Notes: generated by a model not told the origin, from the letters alone. A stretch of DNA of 64,000 nucleotides from an uncultured Agathobaculum sp. (GCF_944384765.1 NZ_CALWUM010000005.1:1-64000); one strand, 5' to 3'. Positions 1-8,520 are shown, numbered from the stretch's first letter. Numbers and translations are program-made.

Positions 1-891
<891 letters not shown>

Positions 892-910
892 TCCGCTTTT
901 CTGCAATGAT

Positions 911-940
911 AAAAGGACCGCTTTCGGGCGGTCCTTTTTT
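911..940 (+). terminator. Intrinsic terminator of eno
   Basis: Stem AAAGGACCG / CGGTCCTTT around a short loop, followed by a run of six T. It lies 20 bases downstream of the enolase stop. Confidence 0.9.
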
Positions 941-972
941 GTTGCGGTTTTTTGGCAATGGTTACAACATGA

Positions 973-1030
973 TTTCATTTTATGAAAAATAAAATTAAAG
1001 ATTGACTTTCATAAAATTAAAGCATATACT
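973..1030 (+). promoter_or_regulatory. Promoter and repeat operators of the DUF2089 operon
   Basis: A near-consensus promoter, TTGACT (1002-1007), 17-base spacer, TATACT (1025-1030). Two exact direct copies of ATAAAATTAAAG (989-1000 and 1011-1022), 22 bases apart (two helical turns), flank the -35 box. A perfect palindrome TTTCAT-TTT-ATGAAA (973-987) lies just upstream. This arrangement suggests a regulated promoter. Binding by the DUF2089 product is an inference. Confidence 0.7.
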
Positions 1031-1057
1031 GAAACTACCAGGAAGGGAAGTGATGGC

Positions 1058-1360
1058 GTGGCGATTGAAGTGGTGCCCCAGTGGATGGCGCAGCTGGATG
1101 ATGAGGACGTGACCTTTATCAAGAAGTTTATTCTGGCATCAGGCTCGCTCAAGGAGGTCGCAGGGATCTACGGCGTGACCTACCCGACCGTGCGCCTGCG
1201 GCTCGACCGCCTGATCCAGAAAATCGAAATCAGCGAGCGCGAGGAGGAAGACCCGTATATCGGTCTGGTTAAGCGCCTCGCTGTCAACGACAAGCTGGAT
1301 TTCGACACCGCAAAAGTGCTGATCCATGCGTATAAAAAGCAGAAAAAGGAGGCCGAATGA
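1058..1360 (+). CDS. DUF2089 family protein (putative DNA-binding regulator)
   Basis: A 100-residue soluble protein starting at GTG, preceded by AGGAAGGGA. Residues about 18-55 (FIKKFILASGSLKEVAG, then YPTVRLRLDRLI) form a helix-turn-helix like that of sigma-70 region 4, as is characteristic of DUF2089 proteins. The C-terminal half is helical and charged. Only the C-terminal half of the longer zinc-ribbon-containing DUF2089 version is present. It is the first gene of a four-gene operon with three small membrane proteins, so it probably regulates that operon or senses through it. No experimental function is known to me. Confidence 0.85.
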   Translation: MAIEVVPQWMAQLDDEDVTFIKKFILASGSLKEVAGIYGVTYPTVRLRLDRLIQKIEISEREEEDPYIGLVKRLAVNDKLDFDTAKVLIHAYKKQKKEAE

Positions 1361-1361
1361 T

Positions 1362-1697
1362 ATGCTGACCATCAAAATGTTCGTTGTGCTGGCGATTTTT
1401 GCCGCCGTGTGCGGGCTGGAAGTTTATCTGTCCAGACGCCCGGCCCGCTGGCCCGGGCTGGTGCTGCCCGCACTGTGGTTTGTTTACACCCTGTTTGCAG
1501 TCTGCGCTGCGGTCACGGGCTATTATTTCGCCTATGAGACGCCGCTGCCTCTTACCATCGACCTGCTGGTAAGCTTCCCGCTCAGCATCGTGCAGGCCAA
1601 CATCCCGGCTTTTGGGCTGCTGGCTGTGTACTTTGTCTGCCGGTCGCGCCGCCGCAGACAAAAACAGCTGGACCGGATGCAGGTGCAGGACCTGTAA
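1362..1697 (+). CDS. Small membrane protein with C-terminal QDL tail, paralogue 1
   Basis: A 111-residue protein. The ATG lies in the stop region of the DUF2089 gene (2-base gap) and its Shine-Dalgarno AAAGGAGG is inside that gene, so the two are translationally coupled. It has three hydrophobic segments (residues about 3-20, 28-52 and 66-88), a basic RRPARWPG turn after the first, and a cytosolic-looking basic tail ending MQVQDL. The next two genes have the same plan and the same kind of C-terminus, so this is a tandem paralogue family. I do not recognise a named family; the function is unknown. The in-frame upstream ATG at 1326 has no ribosome binding site. Confidence 0.8.
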   Translation: MLTIKMFVVLAIFAAVCGLEVYLSRRPARWPGLVLPALWFVYTLFAVCAAVTGYYFAYETPLPLTIDLLVSFPLSIVQANIPAFGLLAVYFVCRSRRRRQKQLDRMQVQDL

Positions 1698-1748
1698 GCG
1701 GCCGGTCTGCTGTGATACCAACTGCATGGAGAGAAGGAGGCATGACAC

Positions 1749-2069
1749 ATGGATGGAATTGCTTACATTTTGCTGCTTTTGCTGGCTGCCGTGCTGTGCT
1801 TTGCAGAATGGGCGCTTGCCCGGCTGCGCCCTGCGTGGCCGGGGCTGGTGCTGCCCCTGTGCCTGCTGCCGCCTGTGCTGTTCATCCTGCCGAATGTGGT
1901 GCTGAACGCGCTCGGTATGGCGGAAAATTCGCTGCAAATGGTGCTGTCGCTGCTCATGGGGCTGCTCTTTTTCGCGCCGACGCTCGTTTTGCTGGCGATT
2001 TACTGGTTCTGCCGCCGCCGCAGGAAACACCGCGAGCAGGTAGAAAAGATGAAGATACAGGATTTGTAA
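1749..2069 (+). CDS. Small membrane protein with C-terminal QDL tail, paralogue 2
   Basis: A 106-residue protein with three hydrophobic segments. It shares the RLRPAWPGLVLP turn with paralogue 1 (RRPARWPGLVLP) and ends KMKIQDL after a run of arginines (FCRRRRKHREQVE). The ribosome binding site GAAGGAGG precedes the ATG. It lies 51 bases after paralogue 1 and 13 before paralogue 3. The family is unknown to me; the function cannot be inferred beyond an integral membrane location and co-expression with DUF2089. Confidence 0.8.
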   Translation: MDGIAYILLLLLAAVLCFAEWALARLRPAWPGLVLPLCLLPPVLFILPNVVLNALGMAENSLQMVLSLLMGLLFFAPTLVLLAIYWFCRRRRKHREQVEKMKIQDL

Positions 2070-2082
2070 GGAGGAGATCGAG

Positions 2083-2514
2083 ATGGCAGGTATGAACGCT
2101 GCACTGCTTATTGTGCTGTTTATCAATTTCGCCGTCTATGCAGCTATTCTGGTGGGGATCATCGCGCTGGAAGTCTGGTTGTCCCGCCGCAAAAGCCGCT
2201 GGCCGGGGCTGATCATGCCGATGATCACGTTTGCAGCCTCGCTGCTGCTCGTGCTGGGTACGGTCGCGTTTACCAGAGTGGGCGGCGCAACAAGCGAGCT
2301 GCAGGTGGAGGACGCAGAGACCGGTGCAGTCATTTATCAGGAACAGCGCGTCGAACAGGCGCCGGACTGGACGCTGGGCGACACCGCACAGGTCGGCCTG
2401 CTGCTGCTCGTCGGCAATATCCCGACCTTTGTGCTGCTGGGCGCGTATTACATCGGGCGCGAAAAGCTCCGCCGGGAAAAGCTGCTGGAAAAGATGAATA
2501 TACAGGATTTGTGA
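2083..2514 (+). CDS. Small membrane protein with C-terminal QDL tail, paralogue 3
   Basis: A 143-residue protein, start chosen from AAGGAGG upstream of the ATG at 2083 (an ATG at 2092 is also possible). It repeats the plan of the two preceding genes: hydrophobic segment, RRKSRWPG turn, second hydrophobic segment, last hydrophobic segment, basic tail, KMNIQDL end. It differs by an extra loop of about 40 residues (ATSELQVEDAETGAVIYQEQ and following), predicted outside the membrane, between segments two and three. That loop might be the sensing or partner-binding part. It is the last gene of the DUF2089 operon. Confidence 0.8.
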   Translation: MAGMNAALLIVLFINFAVYAAILVGIIALEVWLSRRKSRWPGLIMPMITFAASLLLVLGTVAFTRVGGATSELQVEDAETGAVIYQEQRVEQAPDWTLGDTAQVGLLLLVGNIPTFVLLGAYYIGREKLRREKLLEKMNIQDL

Positions 2515-2520
2515 CATAAA

Positions 2521-2680
2521 GGCAACACCGCACAATTCTGTCTGCGGCGCTTTGCGGAAATTTTGTGACCGGATTTTGTTGCATTTTCTTGCAATACATC
2601 AAGTATTGCCGCGAAAACGCGCCGCCTCCGGACGCAAAATGTTCTCGCAAATCGCTTTTGCCAAATTATGCGGTATTGCC
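2521..2680 (+). repeat. MITE-like palindromic element
   Basis: A 160-base non-coding element. Its left end GGCAACACCGCACAATTCTG and the reverse complement of its right end, GGCAATACCGCATAATTTGG, match at 16 of 20 positions. The exact centre holds a perfect hairpin, GCAATAC-ATCAA-GTATTGC (2591-2609), and the arms between are also loosely complementary, so the whole element can fold on itself. TAAA flanks both sides (2517-2520 and 2681-2684), a possible target duplication. No transposase is encoded. Confidence 0.65.
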
Positions 2681-2689
2681 TAAAAAATG

Positions 2690-2732
2690 CCGCCGTTTCG
2701 GACAGACGCATCCAAAACGGCGGTTTTGCTTT
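2690..2732 (+). terminator. Bidirectional terminator
   Basis: CCGCCGTTT / AAACGGCGG stem with TTTTGCTTTT after it on the plus strand and a T-rich stretch on the minus strand. It separates the QDL operon from the convergent HD gene. Confidence 0.8.
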
Positions 2733-2736
2733 TGCG

Positions 2737-3252
2737 TTATGCAGTTACGCTCCGACAGGCCAGAGATAGATAGCCGCCCGCCGCGGCGAGCATTTCGCGT
2801 GAGGCGACGGCTTTGTCGGCCAGTGTTACGATCCAGGCGATCCGCGTGCGCGGCATGGCCGCGAGCGGAAACATGTGCCGCGCAATCGCGTCGCATTCGC
2901 GCTGTGTCAGCCCGAATGTGCGCCGGGCGCGGTTTGCGGCGATGGGACCGTGCACAAAGGCGTGCATCCGCACCACCCGCTTGATGCCGGAATACCGGCG
3001 CAGGTAGCGGCGGAAGCGGTCGCCATGCCAATCATAGCCAAAGAAATCGTGCAGCAGGGCTGCGCGCACAACAGAAGCGGTTTCGTCCCCGGACAGACGC
3101 ATCCGGCGGGCGATGGCATAAGCCGCCTCGGCCACGGCGATGGAATGGTCATAGACCGAGTTGCCTTCCCCGTGGTGCTGAAAGCCGCGCAGCTGCTGAA
3201 ACTGGGGATGCCGAACAATGTCCCCGGCAAGCTGCTGGATCTCACTGTCCAA
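2737..3252 (-). CDS. HD domain phosphohydrolase
   Basis: A 171-residue soluble protein of the HD superfamily of metal-dependent phosphohydrolases. The first histidine is in VYDHSIAVAEAAY (about residue 35), the HD doublet in ALLHDFFGYDWH (about 68), and later H and D residues in MHAFVHGP and VTLADKA complete the metal set. Small HD proteins of this type are usually annotated as phosphohydrolases of unknown substrate. It has its own promoter upstream (3343-3371). A hairpin in the leader (about 3298-3334, AAAAGGGGAGG paired with CTCCCTTTT) may attenuate it. The substrate cannot be told from sequence. Confidence 0.85.
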   Translation of the reverse strand: MDSEIQQLAGDIVRHPQFQQLRGFQHHGEGNSVYDHSIAVAEAAYAIARRMRLSGDETASVVRAALLHDFFGYDWHGDRFRRYLRRYSGIKRVVRMHAFVHGPIAANRARRTFGLTQRECDAIARHMFPLAAMPRTRIAWIVTLADKAVASREMLAAAGGYLSLACRSVTA

Positions 3253-3342
3253 TGGACGTCACCTCCTTCGTGCCTGGTTGCAGGTAAAATTTCCGGCAAA
3301 AGGGGAGGGCGCATCTGCGCGTCTCCCTTTTGGGATACTTCT

Positions 3343-3371
3343 ATTATATGCCGCAGGGTGCACAAAAACAA
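3343..3371 (-). promoter_or_regulatory. Promoter of the HD phosphohydrolase gene
   Basis: Minus-strand TTGTTT, 17-base spacer, TATAAT, about 90 bases upstream of the start codon. Confidence 0.65.
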
Positions 3372-3390
3372 GAAGAAAATTGTTACAAAA

Positions 3391-4749
3391 TTATGACTTT
3401 TGCTGCGGCAACTTGTCCAGCATGCGCCGGCTCACCCAGCGGTGCAGCACAAATGCAGCCAGCAGGCCGATTGCTTCAGCGATCGGGAAGGAGAACCAGA
3501 CCGCGTCCAGGCTGATGCGCGAGAGTATCGCCGCCACCGGCAGAATGACGACCAGCTGGCGCAGCAGCGCGACAGCGAGCGATTCATTGCCGCGCCCCAG
3601 GCCCTGCATGCAGCCGCACAGGATGACCGAAACGCCCGCCAGGCAGAACGAAACCGAGATGATGCGAATGCCCGGCACACCGATGGCGAGCATCGCATCC
3701 GATGCGTCGAACAGGCGCAGCAGCGGCACGGGCAGCAGCTCGAACAGCACCGTGCCCGCCGCCATGATGCCGAGCGCGAGCAGCAGCGCAAAGCGAGTGA
3801 TGCGCTCGATGCGGCGGCGGTTTTTCGCGCCGAAGTTGTAGCCGATCATCGGGATGAGCGCGTTGTTCAGGCCGTAAACCGGCATAAACAGGAAGTTTTG
3901 CAGTTTGTAATACACGCCGTAAAAACTGACCGCAGTCTGTGAAAACGGCATCAGAATGCGGTTGAGGCCGACCGTGAGCACGCTCAGCAGCGACTGCTGC
4001 AGCGCCGCCGGCAGGCCGATGCGCACGATCTCGCCAAGGATGGCCGCGTCCGGCCGGAAGCCGCGGATGTGGATGCGCACATCGTGGTTCAGGCGCACGT
4101 TGATCGCAAACCCGATCGACATCGCAATGATCTGCGAGATCACTGTGGCGAGTGCCGCGCCCGTTGTGCCGAGAGCAGGGCAGCCGAACCAGCCGAAAAT
4201 CATGATCGGGTCCAGGATGCAGTTGAGCAGCGCGCCGATCAGCTGGGTGACCATGTGGTAGACCGTGTTGCCGGTCGCCTGCATCAGCCGTTCGGCCACA
4301 AACAGCAGGAATACGCCGCAGGAGGCGACGGTGACCACCGTGACATAGCCCGTGCCCATCTCAATGATGGCGGGCACCTCGGTGAACAGCGCGATAAACT
4401 GCCGCCCGAACAGCACGCCGAGCACCGCAAACACCAGCCAGCAACACACAGACAGAAAAATGCCGTTGATGGCGACCGCGTTGGCCGCCTCCTGCTTTTT
4501 CTCGCCCAGCCGCCGCGACAGCAGCGCGTTGACGCCCACGCCTGTACCGGTCGCGACCGCGATCATGAGCAGCTGCACCGGAAAAGCGAGCGAGACCGCG
4601 GTCAGCGCGTCCTCGCTGATGCGCGCGACAAACGCGCTGTCTACAATGTTGTAAAGCGCCTGCACAAGCATGGACAGCATGATCGGGAAGGACATGGTCA
4701 CGATCAGCCGCCCCTCGGGCATGGTCCCCATCTTGTTTTCCGCCGCCAT
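3391..4749 (-). CDS. MATE family multidrug/toxin extrusion pump
   Basis: A 452-residue membrane protein with about 12 transmembrane helices in two homologous halves, as in the MATE family of drug/cation antiporters (DinF/NorM-like). The N-terminus reads MPEGRLIVTMSFPIMLSMLV with the usual PIMLSML motif. The central part includes LPAALQQSLLSVLTVGLNR, typical of the second half. The start was placed at the ATG at 4749 because GAGGT lies just upstream; the longer reading has no ribosome binding site. The gene stands alone. The substrate is unknown; it probably exports organic cations coupled to Na+ or H+. Confidence 0.93.
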   Translation of the reverse strand: MAAENKMGTMPEGRLIVTMSFPIMLSMLVQALYNIVDSAFVARISEDALTAVSLAFPVQLLMIAVATGTGVGVNALLSRRLGEKKQEAANAVAINGIFLSVCCWLVFAVLGVLFGRQFIALFTEVPAIIEMGTGYVTVVTVASCGVFLLFVAERLMQATGNTVYHMVTQLIGALLNCILDPIMIFGWFGCPALGTTGAALATVISQIIAMSIGFAINVRLNHDVRIHIRGFRPDAAILGEIVRIGLPAALQQSLLSVLTVGLNRILMPFSQTAVSFYGVYYKLQNFLFMPVYGLNNALIPMIGYNFGAKNRRRIERITRFALLLALGIMAAGTVLFELLPVPLLRLFDASDAMLAIGVPGIRIISVSFCLAGVSVILCGCMQGLGRGNESLAVALLRQLVVILPVAAILSRISLDAVWFSFPIAEAIGLLAAFVLHRWVSRRMLDKLPQQKS

Positions 4750-4825
4750 GTTATGCACCTCGTTTCTACTGCTATCATAGCAGAAAACAGCGCATAGCGC
4801 AAAACAAAAGCGCCGGGTATGCAAA

Positions 4826-4861
4826 CAAAAAAGGCTTTGGAATCAAATTCCAAAGCCTTTT
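4826..4861 (-). terminator. Terminator of the nitroreductase gene
   Basis: Perfect AAGGCTTTGGAAT / ATTCCAAAGCCTT hairpin followed on the minus strand by seven T. Confidence 0.9.
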
Positions 4862-4892
4862 GGACAGTCGGGGAAACCGGCTGTGCGCTGAG

Positions 4893-5435
4893 TCAGTCTA
4901 GTGTCAACAGGGTTTCAACATCCTTGCGCTTGGGGCACATCGGCTCCTCCGCCGGGTGGCCGATCGCGATGAGCGCCGCAACCTTCTGGCCCTCCGGGAT
5001 GGTGACGACTTGCTTTACCTTGTCCTCATCGAACACACCCATGATGACTGTGCCGAGGCCGAGCGCGTGCGCAGCCAGGCAGAAAGTCTGCGCGGCAACG
5101 CCTGCGTCAAACGACTGCCAGTGCGTACCCTGCGAGGTGGAGAACGAGCCGTCGCGCTCGTAGCCTGAGCGGCCGGTGATCATGGTCAGCACCACCGTGG
5201 CGGGCGCGCCCGATGCGGTCTTCTGGTTGAAGGCAAAATCCATCATGCAGTCATCCGCAAGACGCTGCTTCTTTTCCTTGTCGGTCACAACGATGTAGCG
5301 CGCAACTTGAGTGTTCTTCCAGCTCGGCGCATAAGCGGCAGCAGCGACGACCTGCTCCAGCTCCTCGCGGGTCACAGGCTGATCGGTAAACTTGCGCACG
5401 CTGCGGCGTGTTTTGATGCATTCCAGTGCTTCCAT
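4893..5435 (-). CDS. Nitroreductase family protein
   Basis: A 180-residue FMN-dependent oxidoreductase of the nitroreductase superfamily. The N-terminal RRSVRKFTDQPV motif binds the FMN phosphate, AAAYAPSWKNTQ is the substrate-side loop, and LGTVIMGVFDEDKVK followed by IAIGHPAEEP is the second FMN-binding stretch. All are characteristic. The length is typical of the small clostridial members. It is monocistronic, with a promoter (TTGCCT-17-TAAAAT) upstream and a strong terminator downstream. The physiological electron acceptor is unknown. Confidence 0.93.
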   Translation of the reverse strand: MEALECIKTRRSVRKFTDQPVTREELEQVVAAAAYAPSWKNTQVARYIVVTDKEKKQRLADDCMMDFAFNQKTASGAPATVVLTMITGRSGYERDGSFSTSQGTHWQSFDAGVAAQTFCLAAHALGLGTVIMGVFDEDKVKQVVTIPEGQKVAALIAIGHPAEEPMCPKRKDVETLLTLD

Positions 5436-5470
5436 GTGGGTTCGCTCCTTTGTTTGATTGCTATATCCTT

Positions 5471-5499
5471 ATTTTAGCAGAGCTGCGCGGGGGAGGCAA
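5471..5499 (-). promoter_or_regulatory. Promoter of the nitroreductase gene
   Basis: Minus-strand TTGCCT, 17-base spacer, TAAAAT, with GGAG ahead of the ATG downstream. Confidence 0.6.
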
Positions 5500-5534
5500 C
5501 CAAATCTGACAAAAACATCACCAAAACATTCTCA

Positions 5535-5942
5535 TCAAATGCCGCTGTCTGCCAGCACCTTGACCTGAAACCGGCGCGTGCGCGGTCCGTCGAACTCGCA
5601 GAAGTACACACCTTGCCAGGTGCCGAGCAGCGGGCGGCCATCCTCGATGAGCACGATCTGGCTTGCGCCTACACAGCTCGATTTGAGGTGGGCGGCCGAG
5701 TTGCCCTCCATATGGCGGAAGGCACGCCGGTCGGGGAAGGCCTCGCGCAGGCCGAGCAGCAGGTCGTGCTGCACATCCGGGTCGGCGTTTTCGTTGATCG
5801 TGATGCCGGCGGTCGTGTGCGGGCAGTAGACGACCGCCATGCCGCTCTGCACGCCACTCTCGCGGATCACCTCCCGCACCTGTGCGGTCACGTTGTACAT
5901 ACCCTCGCGGTCAGTGCGCAGGGTAAATTCACGGGTTTTCAT
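5535..5942 (-). CDS. YjbQ family protein (UPF0047)
   Basis: A 135-residue single-domain protein of the YjbQ/UPF0047 family; some members show weak thiamine-phosphate synthase activity. Conserved features are present: the VYCPHTTAGITINENADPDV motif with the metal-binding His and the Glu, HLKSSCVGAS in the middle, and GTWQGVYFCEFDGPR near the end. The length is normal. It is the last gene of a minus-strand run that begins at DUF896; a 30-base gap separates it from the HD protein upstream, so co-transcription with cca is likely. The real cellular role is unsettled. Confidence 0.92.
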   Translation of the reverse strand: MKTREFTLRTDREGMYNVTAQVREVIRESGVQSGMAVVYCPHTTAGITINENADPDVQHDLLLGLREAFPDRRAFRHMEGNSAAHLKSSCVGASQIVLIEDGRPLLGTWQGVYFCEFDGPRTRRFQVKVLADSGI

Positions 5943-5971
5943 AGCTGGTTCCTCCTGATGTACCGTGTGAT

Positions 5972-6556
5972 TTATTTGGACACGGGCTCGTCCCGGTTTT
6001 CATGCAGATAGGTCGCTTCCAGATCGGACAGATGCAGCTTGACCGCCAGCGGATATTTTTCAAACGCGTGCGCCAGCGCAAAGCTGCCGCCGCGCACCGA
6101 ATCGTCAAACCCGCCCATATGCCAGCGCACGGCCATAGCCTCCTCGGTTTTGAGGCGCATGAACCGCTCGATCAGATACACGGATTTTTCGCCGTGCCCA
6201 TAGGGGAACTGGTCGTCCACCGCGTAGACCGGCACCTTTTCCCACTCGCCGCGGTCGTTTTTGCGGTTGCGCAGCTCGGTTTTATAAAAGCCAGCTTTGC
6301 ACAGGTCGTGCAGCAGCGAGACGATGGTGAAGCTCTCGAGGTCGTCGGTCTCCGGGTCGTAGTGCTTGGAGATCAGCACGTTGTACACGTTGAGTGAGTG
6401 ATCGAGCAGGCCGCCCTCGTAGGCCGCGTGGAAGCGCGTCGAGGCCGGGGCGGTGAAAAAGTCGGTGGTTTCCATCCAAGCGAGCAGCTTTTCCGCGCCC
6501 GGACGGTGGATATTCTTGTGGAAAGTTTGGATAAACAGCTCTTTATTGTTGCTCAT
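5972..6556 (-). CDS. HD domain hydrolase
   Basis: A 194-residue HD superfamily hydrolase. Metal ligands are visible in EGGLLDHSLNVY (His about 52), in the HD pair of VSLLHDLCKAGFY (about 79-80), in GHGEKS and in a later histidine of VRWHMGGFD. It resembles clostridial YfbR/HDIG-like small hydrolases often annotated as nucleotidyl phosphohydrolases. The start at 6556 follows GGAGGAA and lies within the end of cca (14-base overlap), so it is translationally coupled to the tRNA CCA enzyme. The substrate is unknown. Confidence 0.88.
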   Translation of the reverse strand: MSNNKELFIQTFHKNIHRPGAEKLLAWMETTDFFTAPASTRFHAAYEGGLLDHSLNVYNVLISKHYDPETDDLESFTIVSLLHDLCKAGFYKTELRNRKNDRGEWEKVPVYAVDDQFPYGHGEKSVYLIERFMRLKTEEAMAVRWHMGGFDDSVRGGSFALAHAFEKYPLAVKLHLSDLEATYLHENRDEPVSK

Positions 6557-7883
6557 GTCGTTCCTCCATTCGGGCGCGGGCAAGCGTGAGAAGCGCCCCC
6601 CGCGTGTTGTCCGCCTGTTCGTCGATTACGGCGCGCAGCAGGTCGTGCAGCATCGCGCCGACTGCCGGGCCGGACAGGCCGAGCGCCAGCATATCGTTCC
6701 CGTTTACGGCAAGCTGCCGAAGGGAAAAGCAGGCGTCCGCCGCAAGCACGCGGTCGAGGCACTGCTCCATGCCGTACAGCCAGGCCACATCCTCGGGGTG
6801 CGTGCCTTGGCCGACCGCATCGCCCTTTTTGATGGCGAGCAGGTCGCGGAAGCGCGCTTCGCCGATCTGGGACAGGCGGCGGCGCACCAGCTTGTCGTTC
6901 TCGCCGAGCGGGCGGTCGTGCTGCTCGACCAGCAGCAGGATGCGCGCGCTTTCCGCACCTGAAAAGCGCAGGCGCTGCACGATTTGTTCCGCGATCTCGC
7001 GGCTGACTTTGGGGTGTCCGTAAAAATGCCCTACGCCCTTTTCGTCGATGGTCTTGCAGGCGGGCTTGCCGCAGTCGTGCAGTAGCATGGCCCAGCGCAG
7101 CGCGGGCACAGCGGGCACCTGTCCGACCGCGCGCACGCTGTGCTCCCATACATCATACAGGTGGTGGGGGTTCTGCTGTGCGCAGTCAAACATCGGCACA
7201 AGCTCGGGCAGCACAGCAGCGAGCACGTCGCGATAGGACAGCAGCGCGCGTTGCACAAAACGGCCGCACAGCGTGCGGGTCAGTTCCTCGCGCACGCGCT
7301 CGGCGGCAACGCAGTCCAGCCGACCGAGCTGCCGCCGCATGGCGGCGGCGGTCTGCGGCTCAACCGCAAACCCCAGCTGGGATGCAAACCGCACCGCGCG
7401 CAAAATGCGCAGCCCGTCCTCGGTAAAGCGCGCATCCGGGTCGCCGACCGCGCGCAGGATACCGTCTTGCAAATCATCCAATCCGCCGTAGGGGTCGCAC
7501 AGACCGCGCACCGGGTGCCAGGCTATGGCGCCGACCGTGAAGTCGCGCCGCGCCAGATCATCCTCCACGCTGCCGACAAAGCGCACCGCATCCGGGTGGC
7601 GGCCGTCCGAATAGCCGCCGTCCGCGCGGAAGGTTGTAATCTCGAGCGGGCCGCCGTCGGTCAGCAGGGTCAGCGTGCCGTGCTTGAGGCCGGTCTCGAG
7701 CACGCGCTTCCCTGCGAAAACGGCTTTCATCTGTTCCGGGCGCGCTGCGGTGCACAGGTCCCAGTCGTGCGGCGTGGCGCCGCGCAGACTGTCGCGCACG
7801 CAGCCGCCGACCGCCCAAGTTTCAAACCCGGCGCCCTCCAGCTGTTCGATCGCACGCGCGGCGTGCGCGGGCAGCCGGATCAA
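6543..7883 (-). CDS. cca: CCA tRNA nucleotidyltransferase
   Basis: A 446-residue class II tRNA nucleotidyltransferase that adds or repairs the 3' CCA end. The nucleotidyltransferase head has the signature VGGCVRDSLRGATPHDWDL, with catalytic Asp residues in HDWDL. It is followed by the RNA-binding region with RAVRFASQLGF and then an HD domain (LLHDCGKPACK, about residue 270), an arrangement common in Firmicutes. The start codon is TTG, read from AAGGAAGGGA upstream. It overlaps the DUF896 stop by TTGA and overlaps the following HD hydrolase, so three genes are tightly coupled. Confidence 0.95.
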   Translation of the reverse strand: MIRLPAHAARAIEQLEGAGFETWAVGGCVRDSLRGATPHDWDLCTAARPEQMKAVFAGKRVLETGLKHGTLTLLTDGGPLEITTFRADGGYSDGRHPDAVRFVGSVEDDLARRDFTVGAIAWHPVRGLCDPYGGLDDLQDGILRAVGDPDARFTEDGLRILRAVRFASQLGFAVEPQTAAAMRRQLGRLDCVAAERVREELTRTLCGRFVQRALLSYRDVLAAVLPELVPMFDCAQQNPHHLYDVWEHSVRAVGQVPAVPALRWAMLLHDCGKPACKTIDEKGVGHFYGHPKVSREIAEQIVQRLRFSGAESARILLLVEQHDRPLGENDKLVRRRLSQIGEARFRDLLAIKKGDAVGQGTHPEDVAWLYGMEQCLDRVLAADACFSLRQLAVNGNDMLALGLSGPAVGAMLHDLLRAVIDEQADNTRGALLTLARARMEERHEQQ

Positions 7884-8092
7884 TGTCCCTTCCTTTTCTG
7901 ACGCAGGCGGTAGGAGGTGCCGTCCGGGTTGAGGACGACCGTGTTATCCAGCTGGGCCTTGAGGCTCCGGCGAAAGCCTGCAATGTATTCTTCGCGCAGC
8001 GCCTTCTGTTCGGCCTGTTCCGCAGGCGTCAGGCCCTCAGCCTTGGCCTTTTTGGACAGCTCGTTGATGCGCGCGATTTTTTCGTCGGTCAT
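7880..8092 (-). CDS. DUF896 domain protein (YnzC-like)
   Basis: A 70-residue protein with the DUF896 signature: IARINELSKKAKAEGLTPAE, then EQKALREEYIAGFR near the middle. Two helices dominate. B. subtilis YnzC is the structural model of the family; the function is not established. GGAGGAATACGGTT precedes the ATG. It is the first gene of the DUF896-cca-HD-YjbQ run, with a promoter about 35 bases upstream. Confidence 0.93.
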   Translation of the reverse strand: MTDEKIARINELSKKAKAEGLTPAEQAEQKALREEYIAGFRRSLKAQLDNTVVLNPDGTSYRLRQKRKGH

Positions 8093-8126
8093 AACCGTAT
8101 TCCTCCATGGATTTCAATATGCCACT

Positions 8127-8155
8127 ATTATAGCAAAACAGGACAGCAAAGTCCA
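8127..8155 (-). promoter_or_regulatory. Promoter of the DUF896-cca operon
   Basis: Minus-strand TGGACT, 17-base spacer ending in TGC (extended -10), TATAAT. Confidence 0.55.
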
Positions 8156-8165
8156 CGGCAAACCG

Positions 8166-8429
8166 TTATCCCTCGCGCGCCGGGTGGTGTGCATCCGCCA
8201 TCAGCAGCAGGCCGCAGTGCAGTCCGAGCCGGAAGCAGGCTTCGCCGTGCTCGGCAGCGGCGTCGCTGAACTGGTCGCACAGGCGGAAAAAGGCGCGGTG
8301 CAGCACGGGTGGAAGGAGTGCGTCCAGTTCGTCCTCCATGCAGGAGAGGGTTTGCCATGCAGGGCCGTCGGAAAAGGGGCGGGCGCGCTCGGCAGCTGCC
8401 TGCATTTCGCGGTAAATGGATTGGTCCAT
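8166..8429 (-). CDS. Small DUF6809-like protein
   Basis: An 87-residue soluble protein starting MDQSIYREMQ, with GAGGTG upstream of the ATG; the longer reading would run into the operator. It is helical, with a central MEDELDALLPP stretch and a C-terminal FRLGLHCGLLLM helix. It resembles the small DUF6809-type proteins of Firmicutes often found beside phage-type repressors, but I recognise that from pattern only. It is divergent from an XRE regulator and shares its operator region. The function is unknown. Confidence 0.65.
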   Translation of the reverse strand: MDQSIYREMQAAAERARPFSDGPAWQTLSCMEDELDALLPPVLHRAFFRLCDQFSDAAAEHGEACFRLGLHCGLLLMADAHHPAREG

Positions 8430-8450
8430 GTGTATCACCTCAGGAAAATA

Positions 8451-8494
8451 ATACAACAAAATATTGTACGCGTCAATACAATGTTTTGTTGTAT
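8451..8494. promoter_or_regulatory. Inverted-repeat operator between the divergent XRE and DUF6809-like genes
   Basis: Two 18-base arms (8451-8468 and 8477-8494), complementary at 17 of 18 positions, separated by 8 bases. Each arm also contains its own smaller palindrome, TACAA-N7-TTGTA, so two repressor dimers could bind side by side. It sits between the two divergent start codons. Binding by the adjacent XRE protein is inferred. Confidence 0.75.
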
Positions 8495-8520
8495 GATATG
8501 ATGAGCAGGGTGATACGAAA

